A stretch of 64,000 bases of DNA from Rotaria sordida (GCA_905250125.1 CAJNOL010000369.1:85648-149647); one strand, 5' to 3'; counted from the stretch's first letter, positions 1 through 12,640 are shown. Numbers and translations are program-made. Notes: a model not told the origin generated them from the sequence alone.

Positions 1-109
1 GACTCATGGCATGATCCGATTGATTTTGATTTCCTATCGGCATTTTGTATGGCTCTCGTATTGAAATTTCCCGTCTGATTTACTAATACTACCTACAATA
101 TTTGCTCAG

Positions 110-1260
110 AACATAGTTGCGAAAGAGAATTTTACCTGTTTGCCAATATTTAATCGAAATTATTCCTATTATTGTTCATGTAAAACAGGTTACTATGGAG
201 TCGATTGTTAGCTGTACGAACAACTTTGTGAAATTGAATGTTTATTAGATGCATTACCATTTAAACTTTGATGCTTGTGATTCAAACCCTTACTTGAACA
301 ATGGCACTTGTCATCTTATGTGCGGTCTTAGTGAAGAAACATCCTATCTGTGCATGTGTTCGAGCCGCTTCTATGGAACTCTGTACGAATACCAGAAAGT
401 GTCGGTACGCATGAAGTTGAATATGACAATACTTATATCGATTCGGGTTACTATGGTGCAATTGCACAACATTGGTACTTACTTCCGACTGATCAATCAA
501 AATCAGCAAGTTCATTATGGTTTACCATCGATTATCCGCTATGATCATTCTGGTACTTATGTGCCTATACTGAGCCTTCTTAAAATATACGACGATAGTG
601 TTCATGTTCACTATTTCATCTTATACATATTGAATAAGATGAATATCGACAACTATTCGTCACCTCAATATTGTCCACATGTTGCATCTTTATTCTTGGA
701 AGGTAAGCAGCTGATCATGTTGGATCGTTACATTTTTTTCTCTTTTAGCTGTCGATCGATCGGTTCCAGACATCTTTCACTACCATCAGTTTTGTCGAAA
801 TGATACCGAACAGCTTTGTTTCTATGGTAACAATTATCTTGGTTTCTTTCAAGAAGATAATTATCGTGCTGATTGTCTGAGTCATAATAGTCAATTCGAT
901 CAATGTTTGGCAAGAGGACGATGTCTTTAAGGTGATTGAAAAGATTCGGACGATTTCATTTGTTTTTGTTCGTCTTGTTATCAAGGACATCGTTGTGAAA
1001 TCAGCTTAGACCTATTTTGTTGCACTCTTGATTAAATTACGATTCACTATGTCAAACAAACGTAATGTATTCACGTTTCCATCGTTTTTCTTCTATTCAT
1101 GATTGATCTCTTCAATAATCTTTGTTCTTTTGCCATTTTTAAACGACCCAAACGGCGACAATGTGGCGTCGGTAACTATTTCTTTACTGTAACCTGTCTC
1201 AATCAAATCGTTTTTTTTCTGTTTATTAACGCAAATAATTCTCATAATGATGAATATGAA
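110..1260 (+). pseudogene. decayed EGF-like / seven-TM surface protein gene
   Basis: Pieces of EGF-like modules appear in shifting + frames. Around 168-212 a C-terminal EGF half reads CSCKTGYYGVDC and is followed at once by a stop. At 273-395 a second module has the spacing C, NPYLNNGTC, YLCMC and a FYG turn. At 906-1000 a third reads RGRCL, two stops, then FICFCSSCYQGHRC. Downstream (about 1000-1260) comes hydrophobic sequence with CGVGNYFFTVTCLNQ, which I recognise from memory as the start of the membrane part of a family common in bdelloids (EGF repeats followed by 7TM). Stops and frame changes in every block mean it cannot make a full protein. The upstream end lies outside the window. Family assignment is from memory, not a search. 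Confidence 0.55.
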
Positions 1261-1279
1261 TTATGCGGGAATATGTAAA

Positions 1280-1480
1280 GGAATCTCCTATTGGTTTCTC
1301 GCAGGTTCGTCAATGTGGACGATGCCAGGATTTCATGTTTGGTTGCTCTGTAATCAAGTCATTGCTTCAATCAAAACTGAAATGTTTGTATCAACGTACA
1401 TGTCAAACCCGAAATCTATCTTCAAAGATTCAGATATTCAGACATTTTGCACTGCATGAAGGTCCCATGAGACACTGACC
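1280..1480 (+). pseudogene. fragment of a second bdelloid surface-protein family, frameshifted
   Basis: Two overlapping + frames each carry half of one motif. One frame reads WTMPGFHV; the other continues as FMFGCSVIKSLLQSKLKCLY followed by QRTC. Together they match, as I remember it, a recurrent extracellular block in large bdelloid membrane proteins (PGF, GC, LLQS, LECFY, then a Cys). A frameshift separates the halves and no flanking exons are visible, so this is a relic. It lies just after the EGF/7TM relic and may come from the same or a neighbouring dead gene. Confidence 0.4.
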
Positions 1481-1789
1481 AGTAGGCATCATACTGTCAC
1501 GACATGAATGTTTGAACATCTGAATTCAGATTTTGGCTTTGACACTACTGCGATTGGAGCTTTTTTCTCATATGAAACATCATCGATGTGTTTGCAAAAA
1601 AAAAACTTGATCATAAATCTTTTTTCGATATACATTCAGTAAGAGAGGATTGAAGATCGATTATCATCTATCTTTGGTTGATCATCTCACAAGATCCAAT
1701 TATCAATGCAATATTCATGTCGAAAATGAATTTTCGTAGACAATAAACTTCTGTTTATTGACAGTTCAAAAAAAAAGGTACGAACAACT

Positions 1790-3779
1790 TTAATGAATCG
1801 AATCAGCTGAGAGATGTGCGTTAACAAGAGTATTTAAATGTTTATTCATGTCATAAATGTTGACCTCGTCAATGGTCAATTTTGTCGTTTTATTTTCCAA
1901 ATTATCATTGCCTCGCTTTGAACTCCAGCCGATCCTCTCATTAAGGTTCTCTCGCGCACGTGCACTAGCCTCTTGTACTCGTGTCGCCCTCGGCTTTCTC
2001 AACTCCTCATACAATTGAAGGCCCTGTTCCACCGTATGCACTGCTTTGCCCCAGTACTCAGGCGAGAAAATAAGAGCAAGTGCTGCAGCATCCTCAATTG
2101 CCATACACGAACCTTGACTTTGATCGGGCAGCATTGGATGTGCAGCATCGCCGAGCAAAGCAACTCGACCTTTTACCCAATATGGGTATGGATCATGGAC
2201 GACCAGGCTCCAAAGCTTGATATCCTCAACGTGCTGAAAAATTGCCAATAGATCAGGATCGAGATCAGGATAGTGTGCGCACAGCATTGATGACGTGGCA
2301 CTAAAGTTCCAGCCTTCTTCGCTTTGATCATTGTGTTCAGCTGGATAGAAACAATAGAAAGCAATGATTTCACCATTTGAGCATGATGTCAAGACAATCT
2401 TATTGATGCCGAAACCTCCCCAGAACTCGATAGCCCTGTTGGATGCAAAATCTTTAAGACCAAGCTGTTTCACGCGCGATGTCGGGATAACACAGCGGTA
2501 ACAAGCACTCGTGCATCGCTTTGTTTGAGGTACAATTCCGATCAGATCGCGCATACATGAACGAACACCATCGGCACCGATGACCAGATCGACACGAGTT
2601 GATGTGCCAGTGTCGAATGTTACAATGCCGTGTACAAAATCGACGTCAATCGCTTTATGGTTAAGGACGATAGTGACACCTAGACTCTTTGCAGTTAACT
2701 GTAGTTGCTCGTGCAAATCGATGCGGTGAAACATATGGTAATCATAGCCCCATATCTCTTTATAGTCGCTAAGATCGTATACGTCGAGGATTGTGCCATC
2801 ACTCCAGTTGTGCATAATGAGCTTTTGGATGATGACTGACCTACAGAAAAAATCGAAAAGTCGAAGCACATTAAAATAGTCCATCACTGGGGAATTGAAA
2901 TGATTTCTAAAGTATCGATCAATCAAGGTTTGTCTATTCTTGTTACTTTTTATTTTAGTAAGTTTTCTATTGGAAGTTCTCGAAAAAATTCATCCTAATC
3001 TGGGGTTTGTACGTGTCGAAACAGAATTCTCACTATAGTCTCGGTATCTATCAGTCTCATATTAGCTCTGCCCTACGATGTTTCAGTATGTAAATCATGT
3101 TTTTCGTTTTTCCCCAACGTTTTTGACAGAAATACTATCTCAACTTTGAAAATAATCGACCAGCGCTACGTTGAGTCAATTCATAGTGCCAATACTTCAC
3201 ATTGTATATTTATTCTCAGGAATGACTATCTACTCTGCTCACAAAAGGTTCTTTCCGTATGACGTCTGATCCATGTGCTTGATCTTGTCTATACGACATA
3301 GAGTTGAAAGAAGTGGATCAACATTGCGGACCGCCCATCAATGAATCAATCAGAAACGATGCAATTGTCAAGTCTATATCAGCACGTCGCTGATGCTAGA
3401 CTGTAAAAATTAACTGAACGTCAGATCTTGATGATAGATCCTGTATTTAGTATGTTTACCAATGAAAACTAGAAAGTGTATCCTGATAAATTTGTGAGCA
3501 TGTTTGAAATTTTGAACTGATCAATTACATTAAGCACCACACAATTCATATTGCTCACCTGGCGGCAACGGCATCGACACCCCACTGTTCAAGATATTTT
3601 GTCGCATTAGCAGCTATAGTGATTGAAGCACCAACTTCACTGGCAAAATGAGTACGCTCATAGACAGTCACGTAGTGACCTTGATGTCTTAGAGCGATAG
3701 CAACCGCTAGACCACCAATACCACAACCAATGATAGCTACATGCAGTGGTACGAATGAGGTGACTGCAGTTGATTCCAT
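1790..3779 (-). CDS. FAD-dependent monooxygenase, salicylate-hydroxylase-like, two exons
   Basis: Exons 3779-3559 and 2840-1790 join at a GT..AG intron (2841-3558) and give 423 residues in one frame. The N-terminal Rossmann motif GCGIGG lies at residues 18-23 with the ribose-binding Glu at 41. DLVIGADGVRS (about 158-168) is the DG motif and ALLGDAAHP (about 300-308) is the second FAD motif. This set and length fit group A aromatic-ring hydroxylases (UbiH/salicylate-hydroxylase fold), which use NAD(P)H and O2 to hydroxylate a substrate; the substrate cannot be told from sequence. No signal peptide is seen, so it is probably cytosolic. The 718-bp intron is long for this window. Such enzymes are frequent in bacteria and fungi, so horizontal acquisition followed by intron gain is a reasonable inference. 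No disabling change was seen. Confidence 0.85.
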
Positions 3780-6700
3780 TAAAATAATAATAATAGTGTC
3801 TACAAAACCTTCGAACTATTTGGGTATAGCCAATAAGACGAGAGAATAGAAAAAAAAGTGTTATAGCTTGTCTAGCAGCCAAAAAAAAACAAAAAAATAT
3901 CGTTAAAGATGACGGTAGAAATATCACAAAAAACACATTTCAGCATGGAACAATAATCACTCCGTAAGGTGCATTTCAATTAAATCCGTTAAAAATATCA
4001 CTTTTGCAATTGTTTTTAGACTCTTTGATAGTATTTTCACGCGTTTCAGAGCAACTTATTCAAACAGTCCCATTTTATTTGTTTGCTTTATAGTTGTCTT
4101 CTTTTTTTTCTCCAACATTGGTTAATCAAGATAACCACTTAAGGTCGTCACTAGACTATTCTCTTTCAACTACACAAATGAGGGATTTCATGCCTTCATA
4201 CTTTGTATTATATTCATCTCTAAATTCTGGAAAGTTCCTTATCCCACTTTGCATTTTTCAACTTCTTCGACATTCAGGTAGTCCATTCTTTTTACGAATA
4301 GTTTCATGAAAATTGGAAAGCAACATAATATCAAGCAATTAGACATGATCATCAAAAGTTGGTGTAATTTTGAAGAGCGTATACAAGTATCATCTTGAGG
4401 TGTCTAGGAAAAATTTATACAATAGAGGTCAGGAGAGTAGAGTAACTAAAAGTGAATTAACTAGATGAATGTCGTCGGAAACCTATTAGAAGACAACTAC
4501 GAGAAACAACAAAGAATGAATCTGAGGAACAAGGTAAACAGATGACCTAAAAGGATAACAAACGTAAAAGGAAATGGACAAACAAGAGTTAGAACGAAGA
4601 ATAGAACAAAAGATGAAGAAGAGTCGAGAGGGGTTAAGACGGTACGCAGAGAAAACGAGCCGACTGTTTGAAACAAACAAAACAAACGACCAGAAAGCTA
4701 TTCATACGTGTCAATTTTGCACTGACCATCAATAGAGTTTCAGTCTAGTTGAGCTGCCAACCTCAAGGTCAACACCGGGACAACGCCTTCATCTAATAGG
4801 TGGAGAGAAGTGGGAAACGAATGACGTGATGAACAAGAGAAGAGTGGACGAAGAAGAAAGACGCTGTTATGAAAAGAAGAGCAACGTGCGCAAGAGGTCG
4901 ACCGGTAACCAAAAGTATCTATTACGAGAAAGAAAATGAAAAGAAAAACTCTCAAATAAAGAAAAGATATTAAAAAAAAACAGATAAGAGTCAGTGCTTA
5001 CATCGTCAGTCACCATCGATAAAGCATACTTTTTGCTGAGCTGTTAAACTTCAAGATAACAGCGAAAATGTTTGCATCAATTGTATGGAAGAAGACTAGA
5101 TAGTGCAAGTGATAAGAAAGTGTGATTGACTTGCTGTCGATTTATTGAAGATTACAAGAAACGATTCTTTATAAACTATGCGAAGAATAAATGTGGCTGT
5201 GCCTGTTTTGGAACATGAAACGGTCAAATGATTGTTAACGATTTCCTTTATCCTATCCTAATGAATATGAGTAGAACAAAACTATGCATTACTAATTCAC
5301 CATGTTTTCAGAAAAATACTTTATGAATACAAAATTTCATCAGTAATATCCAATCATTAGTTGCCACATTTGAATGCTAACATGCCGATACAGTAGTATA
5401 AATTGACTTGATCGATAGTTGAACCGAATTTCTCATGAGCTTCGACGAACAGTTATTTCACATGGATATTGTGTTTCATTGGTCAACTAAACAAATCTCA
5501 TGTTGGTCCCTATCCAATGTCGTGTCAATTGAATGCAGAACTTTTTCAATATTTACTCACTATATTACAACGATATATGCACATCATGTGATTGAAACAG
5601 GTATCAATCCTTGTCATCTGATAGTGATAATTCTCAAATAGTTTTGATCAGATAAAAATGAATTTGAAATAACAAAAAACCAAAAGAGGATTCGATCATT
5701 ATTTTACTATTTTTTAAAAAATTTTTTCCATGTTGTAGCCATGAAAAGGTGGAATGGAATTCTCAAAATATGTTCACCAGTTAGAGGACACTTTAGGGGT
5801 TCTATCATGACAGACAAAAACTCATCAATGAACAGTTCGAGTCTGGAAAGAGGATTTTCTCAAATAGGATATTGCAAACAGTCTGTGTGAATGATTATTT
5901 TCATGATAGAAATTTTTATGAGCACATACAATACGTCGTCTTGAAAAGCCTTTTGGCTCTAATTAAAATATTTGCAGGCAACTTTCATCACTCGCCAAGA
6001 TTGAAATCGTATCCCGTGGCGATCGCAGGGAATGAGATTAAGATTATGCGCCTCTGAGATGAACATAATGAAGGCATGATCTTTGTTTCATTTACTTTCA
6101 AAAATCCATGGATTTGAGTAGATAAATGTTATTGAACCGATGCAGACTCGAGATCAGTATTTCACCAGATAACTCTTTTCGATATTTATTGTGAATAAAG
6201 TCTTCCATCTGCTCTTGAATGAATTAGATTGGTACAAAATGTAAATATCCAATGCATACACTGACACATTCTATTCAATAAGTGAACGTTCATCAAACAG
6301 TGTGCGTTGCAAAATTCTGAACATATGTTTATTGTCATTTCTTTTATATTGAAAATGTAAAAGTCATTTATACATCTTGCATCTTGAGCTTTTCATGATT
6401 TCTAAAGATCCGAAAATGTGAAATATCAAAGACAAAAAGATAACTTATGTATTTCCAGAAAAATTAAAACCAGACATATGGAAACGCTTTTCCCACAGAT
6501 AAAATCCAGCATCCTGAATTTTCGCCATTGAGTATAACTCGACCAGTTTTTCGTTTGAGATATTTAGTTTAAAAATGGATATTTTAAAAACTCACTAAAT
6601 CGGTCTTGTGTTCAATCATTCTTGGCGAGTCACTAATTATAACTTCAGTGAAAGACATTTCACAATCTGATCATATGTTTTCAGTTTTAAGGCTTCAAAT

Positions 6701-6902
6701 AGAAAGAATAGAATTTTGCGACATGTTCTATTTTATTGATTCATACACTATGGCAATAAATACAGTTGCACTCCATATTTCGTGAGAAAAATAGTTGGAA
6801 GTATTTTGATCAAGTGTAAGTTTCTTTACATTGGAAGTTGTTGTTGATCGAAACTTTGAATAAAATTTTAATTCAATAAGCGCATGTAGTCAATTTGTCC
6901 TA
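3780..6902. other. intergenic, no supported gene; purine-rich stretch
   Basis: AT-rich DNA without a convincing gene. From about 4490 to 4960 the + strand is strongly purine-rich. One + frame there reads as charged, helix-like sequence (ELERRIEQKMKKSREGLRRY region, near 4590-4650) but is broken by stops, so at best it is the ghost of a coiled-coil coding sequence. The opposite-strand reading frames are pyrimidine-run artefacts. From 5000 to 6900 nothing is recognisable. Confidence 0.4.
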
Positions 6903-7306
6903 GCCAAATGTAGTGGCGTAACCAGGAAATATTGGTAGACGGGGCTCAGCCCCCAGTTCTTTTGAAGTAAACAGATGTCTCACAGCGGAGGGTTGTGACC
7001 CCCAATCTTGAAAAATTTTCGTTTTTTCATGGCAAAATTGACGTTTTTTTCGGTTTTTGTGCTCAACAATTTGCAAAAAGAAAGGCTTGTATTTCCCCAA
7101 AGTTCGGTCATCTTTAGAAAATTTTTTTAACGACTTTCTATATTATCGACCTCTCGTTCCCCAATTTTTCCGACTTCGGGACACCCCTGGAAGTAAAATA
7201 TGGTAACTTGAGTTCTACTGAAACAATGCATGAAGACAATATAGAAGTTCAAATATTTAATCCTTTATTATGAAAAAAAATAAATTGAACATCAGAATGA
7301 ATACAA

Positions 7307-7465
7307 CTACCGCAGCATAATTCTACTATTTTTATGACTAATTGAAAACTGATCAATAACTTGTTCGAAATTCATTTGAAAATCACGTTCAATCGATAAA
7401 ATACAAAGATCACTTAATCTTTCATCAGCTATTCTATTTCTTATACATGTTTTGATGAACGTCAT
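7307..7465 (-). pseudogene. hAT transposase C-terminal dimerisation-domain remnant
   Basis: On the minus strand about 52 codons read FIKTCIRNRIADERLSDLCI and continue LSIERDFQMNFEQVIDQF to a TAG at 7309-7307. This matches the hAT C-terminal consensus of the type (L/F)IKTYLRN.M..ERL..L..LSIERD. The catalytic RNase-H part is gone; sequence upstream of 7465 loses the frame. An AATAAA-like signal follows the stop near 7268. It shows which strand carried the transposase and confirms the class of the enclosing element. Confidence 0.75.
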
Positions 7466-7637
7466 TTTTTAAAAAACATGTATATTTTTAAAGATACTGG
7501 CTTCTCTGCTCTTACACTAATTCTTACATATTTTGTCATTATAAGTGTGAAAAGGTTCAAAGAGCAAGCGAATATTCACTCTCTTGCTCTACACTGTTAG
7601 AGAGAAGCAAAATATACAATACTTCATCCTCCAAATG

Positions 7638-8315
7638 CAGTGGCACAACCAGGATCTTTGGACCAATGGGCAAACCTTCATTGTATTGAAAAATCACGAT
7701 GGGCAAAATGAGCAAGATTTTTATCGACAGGGCAGAACTTTTTCAACCCAATGAAGTACTGATAACTTTAAAAAGAGATAAAAATGAAAATGAGATTATT
7801 TTATTAATACAAAAAAGGAACAGGTGTTTTATTGACAAAAAAAAATGACATGAGATCCTTTTAATCAAATGTACATGAAAATCAGGTTTTAAGTCTGAGT
7901 CAGATGTGTTCTAGTGTATTTTAATGTTTCTTTCTGCGAAGAAAAATTACCACTGAATAACCTATTAGTGTTAGGTCGCTTTTCATTCAACATACGATAG
8001 TATTGGTGTGTCTTAAAACAGAACCACAAAATTGCAAATGCACTATTGTATATATGTATACTTGTTCTTTTCTTTTTTCTCTTTTGCCTTTGCTTATAAT
8101 ATATTATCCTAGGAGAAGAAACATGGTGACCAACTGAACAAGCTAGGCTATAGTTCATTTGCCGTTATACCAGTCTTATAAGAAGAGACAAAAGCAAAAA
8201 GTAAAGAAAAAAAATATTTACGCTTGTGAACAAGTAAAATTTCAATGGGCGAAAACTTACTAGTAAAATTTTCAATGGGCAATTGCCCCTTTGTCAACCC
8301 CTGGTTACGCCACTG
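7638..8315. mobile_element. nested non-autonomous hAT-type element
   Basis: It starts CAGTGGCACAACCAGG and ends CCTGGTTACGCCACTG, hAT-like terminal inverted repeats that differ from those of the host element. CAATGGGC-type subterminal motifs recur at both ends (about 7667 and 8240-8280). The flanks TCCAAATG (7630-7637) and TTCAGATG (8316-8323) match at 6 of 8 positions, consistent with a worn 8-bp target duplication. The interior codes for nothing recognisable. It must be younger than the element at 6911-8431. Confidence 0.7.
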
Positions 8316-8439
8316 TTCAGATGATAAAAATTTAACTTATTAAAATTGACAATAGGAATTTTCGTAGAGGGAGCTCAGCTCTTCGTAGGGGGGGCTGAGC
8401 CCCCTCTAGCCCCCCTCTGGTTACGCCACTAGCCAAATG

Positions 8440-9194
8440 GTTTCTAGTATCAAAAGAATAGGACGTTAGTATATCGTAGTCTATTCATGCACTGCACGAA
8501 GATATTCACATGAATGAAGTTTTCATGGTGTTAATTAGAGTGTTATCTGTTCGTGGTTGTAAATGTGGCAGTGACAGTCAAACATGGCTGTAGTGTCTAA
8601 AAAACCCTCGAACTTCTTTCATCGGACGATTATGTCAGTCTTAGCTTTGGAAGTATTCACATCTTTTGCAATTATCCTCAACTTTGGCAGATATAAATTT
8701 CCTCACAGATATCTATATGACAGATTCTTTTGCGAATACAATGTAATTGTTTAATCACTGGTCGAGTTGTACTTTTGAGATACAAACTAAGGGGAAGAGT
8801 GTTAAAGAATCCTCACGTTAAGTTTTAACATTGCTAACCGTTCTAAAGTTCTCATAGTCAATCATTCGCCAATAGGATGAAACAAAAAAACTTTCGAGAG
8901 AAAAGTATTTCGACTTTGGTCGATCTTGCAAGAATAGAAAAAAAACAAAGATTTATTCAGTTATTGCAAATAAACAAACATACAAGCAAAAACTTTCAAA
9001 ATAAAAAAAAATGAATGACTCTACATTACGCTCGAGTCATTGATTCAGCTTTGGGTGTCGACTTCGAGTCGGGTCAAATCAAGTCGAACAGAGACATTAG
9101 TCATATTTTTTCTCCGTCTCGACTATCCCTATCAAAAATACATTAAGTTATGAGAGAGAAAATAGTCTTTCTACCGTAATTCAGTCAACTCCAT
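8440..9194. other. intergenic, nothing recognised
   Basis: AT-rich spacer between the hAT element and the protease stop codon. At 9030-9090 there is a small cluster of TCGAGT/CGACTTCGA words. No ORF or RNA gene could be supported. Confidence 0.4.
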
Positions 9195-10193
9195 CTATTC
9201 CAATCCGTCAGGCATTCCAGGCAACTTGAAAGCCTCAAACAAGCATTCACTAGGGATAGCAAAACCAATGCGTTTCCGATTAGTATAGCTCACTTCACTT
9301 CCTCTAACAATTCCAATAACACTCATTGTCTCTTTGTTCACGATTGGTCCGCCACTCGATCCACTTGAAGGTGGATGTGAATACATCATAGAGTGCAACT
9401 CATCATATGTTCCCGTCGCTGCTTTTCGACCACATCGATCTTTGTAAAATAACACATTGGCTGATTTCCATGAATATGAAATAGTAGGAAGAGAAGTAGA
9501 CGAGACAGATGCTGTTAATAAGTCGTACGATAGTAGTGGCGTGGAGACCGGTGCCGGATATGGATCGACTGCTAAAGATGTGATCTTTCGTCCTTCTTGC
9601 AGCCTGAGTAACACTAGATCCGACTGGACTAGATGTGATTCAACTGTAGCAACTGGTATTAAATCTCCTTCGTAAGTGATCGCTATCGACTGTGACTTCT
9701 GATCAAGTTCTGAAGAAGAAAGGTGTCGAGCAGCTTGATAAAATGTATGTGCACATGTTACAATAAGTTCTCCGGTGAGCACTGCAAACCCACTTGCTAG
9801 GACCACTTTATCTTTTAACGGTAAGATGTGAGCGATGGTGACAATTCCTTGTGCGAGATCTGCTTTAGGAGTGACATTCATTCGTCCGACATTTTCATAA
9901 GGAAGAATATACGGTAATCGTAAATTTGCGTTTGAATTGAGCTGCTCGAGAAGAGTTGTAAAAGATGTTGTTGCTGTTGTTGATTGATTCTGCAGTGCGT
10001 AGTCAATTAGAAATTCGTTTAATAGATTTCCTTTAGAAGTTTCTAATTCTGCAGGTGGAACTTTCAGTATATGTGGTGATTCTGAAGTTGGCAGGACGGC
10101 TTTTGAGTACTTCCTTAAAGTAAGTAGAGCATCGAAGTCGATTCTCGAAATATAGGTCGAAATTGACCGAGATAGTAATTTGATCGAGAACAT
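9195..10193 (-). CDS. trypsin-like serine protease with possible mitochondrial presequence
   Basis: Single-exon ORF of 332 residues. The chymotrypsin-fold (PA clan) triad is visible: His149 in VTCAHTF, Asp192 in QSDLVLLRL and Ser280 in GSSGGPIV, with the typical following strand SVIGIVRG and a substrate-pocket-like RKRIGFAIPS near 307-315. The order and spacing fit HtrA/trypsin-like proteases, but no PDZ domain follows. Residues 1-30 are rich in Arg, Ser and Leu and lack acidic residues until Asp19, compatible with a mitochondrial targeting peptide, then comes a Ser/Thr-rich linker. Cleavage of misfolded or specific protein substrates is inferred from the fold only. The lack of introns may hint at an acquired gene. 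No disruption was seen. Confidence 0.85.
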   Translation of the reverse strand: MFSIKLLSRSISTYISRIDFDALLTLRKYSKAVLPTSESPHILKVPPAELETSKGNLLNEFLIDYALQNQSTTATTSFTTLLEQLNSNANLRLPYILPYENVGRMNVTPKADLAQGIVTIAHILPLKDKVVLASGFAVLTGELIVTCAHTFYQAARHLSSSELDQKSQSIAITYEGDLIPVATVESHLVQSDLVLLRLQEGRKITSLAVDPYPAPVSTPLLSYDLLTASVSSTSLPTISYSWKSANVLFYKDRCGRKAATGTYDELHSMMYSHPPSSGSSGGPIVNKETMSVIGIVRGSEVSYTNRKRIGFAIPSECLFEAFKLPGMPDGLE

Positions 10194-12585
10194 ATTTGTG
10201 AGATGAAATCAAACTTATTTGATCTGAAGTTGAAAAATGTGTGATCGATTACTCTATCTTGCATCAAACATATTAAGAGAAAATGCGTTTCGTAGTCTGA
10301 AATAGAACCGATCCAGAACTTCGAAACAAACCGCATCGAACAGATTTATGTACTATAAAAACCCTTGTTCGACCTGTTAGCTACACGAACGTTTAGGTTC
10401 TCAAACTAAACGCAGATCTACAAAACTTCAATCTGGACATGCATTGAACATAGATTATTGATCACTCTTATTATCGTAATGACATTTGTTACTTTCCTCG
10501 AACGTTGAAAAACGTCGCTGAAGTTGATTTGACAAAAAGTCGATTTTTCGCTTCATACTATCGAAAATTAAGAATCTTATCTTTTAGTCATTTCTCGTCC
10601 AAATTCCAGTCAGACAGACATGCCACTTTTTGTACAAAATTAGTCTTAAAAAAATTGTACCTTAGTTTCTACATAGTTTGTATATAACAGATAAAGATGC
10701 TCTCTAGTCAGCATATTCTCTATTTAATCCTCGATGAAATCACATTATGAATTCAATTATACAATATTCAGGATTCTAACTCTTCACCATAAATGTGAGA
10801 AANNNNNNNNNNNNNNNNNNNNNNNNNNNNNNNNNNNNNNNNNNNNNNNNNNNNNNNNNNNNNNNNNNNNNNNNNNNNNNNNNNNNNNNNNNNNNNNNNN
10901 NNGTATTCTTACTTGTACAACACTTTAAAGCTTGTCGATATTACAAGTATTAGTGATTTATTAACCAAATAAGTGTACATAGAAAATTTAAAGTACTACA
11001 TAACTGTTATCTTATTTTCCTATATTTATAGTAATGAAGTGCATCTCTAGGCAACTAGAGCAAAAAGAAAGTAATTATATAGTAGAAATATTATTATTAA
11101 ATCAAATGTATCGCTTACTACACTAATTCTCGAGTCGACATTAACCCAGTTCGATGATTCCGACCTCCAAAAATAATCGAATTTTTTTCGATGACTTACG
11201 GCCGGTTTCTGCTATAAATAACAGAAAGTTGGCCAGAATCCATCGGAATATTTCCTACTCAAAACACTACTGCCAGGTTCTAGCAATTTTCAGTGGTTTT
11301 CTGCCGGAATCGGTCCGTACTTCTTGGTTTGAAAAGCAATTAATTTCTATCTCATACCAGAAAAGAATTAAATTTTTTTAACAAGCAGCATCTATCTTCT
11401 ATTGTGACAAACTAGCTGCATAAAAAATGCATATGATCTGTAAAAAACACCATGTTCCTCTATTCTCAAAAATAGAATATTAAATGAAAAAAAAATGAAT
11501 TCACATTAAAAAAAATATACATTTTATATAATATGTATCCGTCTTTCATTGCCACTATTAGACTGTCTGTAAGAAGAAAAAAGATAGGTTTTTGTTAACT
11601 AAAAAGCTTACGCTTTCTGTAGCCATTAGTCCGCAGCACCACAAGGAACTCAGTCCACTTGATTGAAAACCCAAATCGTCGCTAATAGTTATGAAGTTAT
11701 CAGAAGTATTGCTACAAGTGAGATACTTTTGTGATAATACTTGTCAAACTCATTCATGATGATCATTTCGATTTCAGAAATGAAATGTTTATCGGCTGAT
11801 TTATTGCTCATAGATACTTACTCAATAGATCAAGCCATAATCATTTTCATAAGAAGTAACTTTCGAATTCTAAATACTTGTTTAATGATACCATAATGAA
11901 TGTTTATACTTGTATGTTGTGATGTAAAGTACACTCGTGCGACGTTCATCTATAGTAGACTTTATCTTTTTTTTTTCTCGACCACTAACTTTGGAATAAA
12001 TCAGAAAAAAGAAAAAAAGAAAGGATGTTGTCCCTTTTTTAAAGTAAATAGTCAATCAGAGTGAATTTGTAAAGATAACTAAATCTAATTAGACATGAAA
12101 AAAAAATTTAACTAAAAAATTTTTAGTCTGTAGACGATCAAAAATTCAGCTTTTTGATGTACAATGGTCATTTTTTGGTTAAAATAACATTTTATTCATG
12201 TTTCTGCATAAATATGGCGACATTAAGCAGAAAAACAAATAAACAAAGGAAAAGTAGAAAAAAATTATCAAAAACATAATTTTTTGTGCATTTTTTGAAC
12301 TAACCGAAAAAGACGTATAATAATCGACTAAAATTCGTTATTTTTATTCAAAAAAATGTCAAAACTCGATATATCTGTCTGCTTGCGAAGTAACAGAATG
12401 TTGATTTCGTGTGTGAGTCACAAAAGAGAGAAACATAAGACAGAGGAGAAAGAGAATGGCCACGTAGCTGACTAATGATAAGTAAGCGAGTGCACTGTCG
12501 TCAGTTAGCGACAAGATGCACTTAACATTTTTATGTTGACACCGTATACAATTGATCATTTCACATTGAGATTTATGTTCAATGT
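10194..12585. other. intergenic with an assembly gap
   Basis: AT-rich DNA without a supported gene. The 200 bp upstream of the protease start (10194-10400) presumably hold its promoter, but no certain element can be named. A 100-N gap occupies 10803-10902. Around 11150-11390 the composition is slightly less AT-rich and short words such as CAGAAAAGAATTA and GCAGCATCTATC recur near 15700-15770, suggesting a shared degenerate repeat. Confidence 0.35.
10803..10902. other. assembly gap (100 N)
   Basis: Run of exactly 100 unknown bases, the usual placeholder for a gap of unknown size. Confidence 0.99.
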
Positions 12586-12588
12586 ACG

Positions 12589-12640
12589 AGGGTGTGAGTG
12601 TGGATCTTCTCTCAATGGAAGCCCTTGCTCACACCCGATC
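12589..12640. repeat. GT/CA hairpin 1
   Basis: Left arm GGGTGTGAGTGTGGATC, right arm GCTCACACCCGATCC, with an unrelated loop of about 20 bp. One of a family of short foldbacks whose arms are built from TGTGGG/TGTGGA-like words; see the related entries from here to 43.5 kb. Confidence 0.6.

Larger units (their letters stand above)
6911..8431. mobile_element. degenerate hAT-superfamily DNA transposon
   Basis: The element begins TAGTGGCGTAACCAG and ends with its inverse CTGGTTACGCCACTA. It is flanked by a perfect 8-bp direct repeat GCCAAATG (6903-6910 and 8432-8439), the target-site duplication size of hAT transposons. The ends are GC-rich (GGGGCTCAGCCCCC near the left end, GGGGGGCTGAGCCCCC near the right), unlike the AT-rich interior. 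A transposase C-terminal remnant lies inside on the minus strand (7307-7465), and a second element has inserted within it (7638-8315). At 1521 bp including the nested insertion it is far too short to be autonomous. Confidence 0.85.

Noticed and set aside
4486-4955. Pyrimidine-run ORFs on the minus strand
   Set aside because: Low-complexity Phe/Leu/Ser translations of a purine-rich + strand; no domain pattern.
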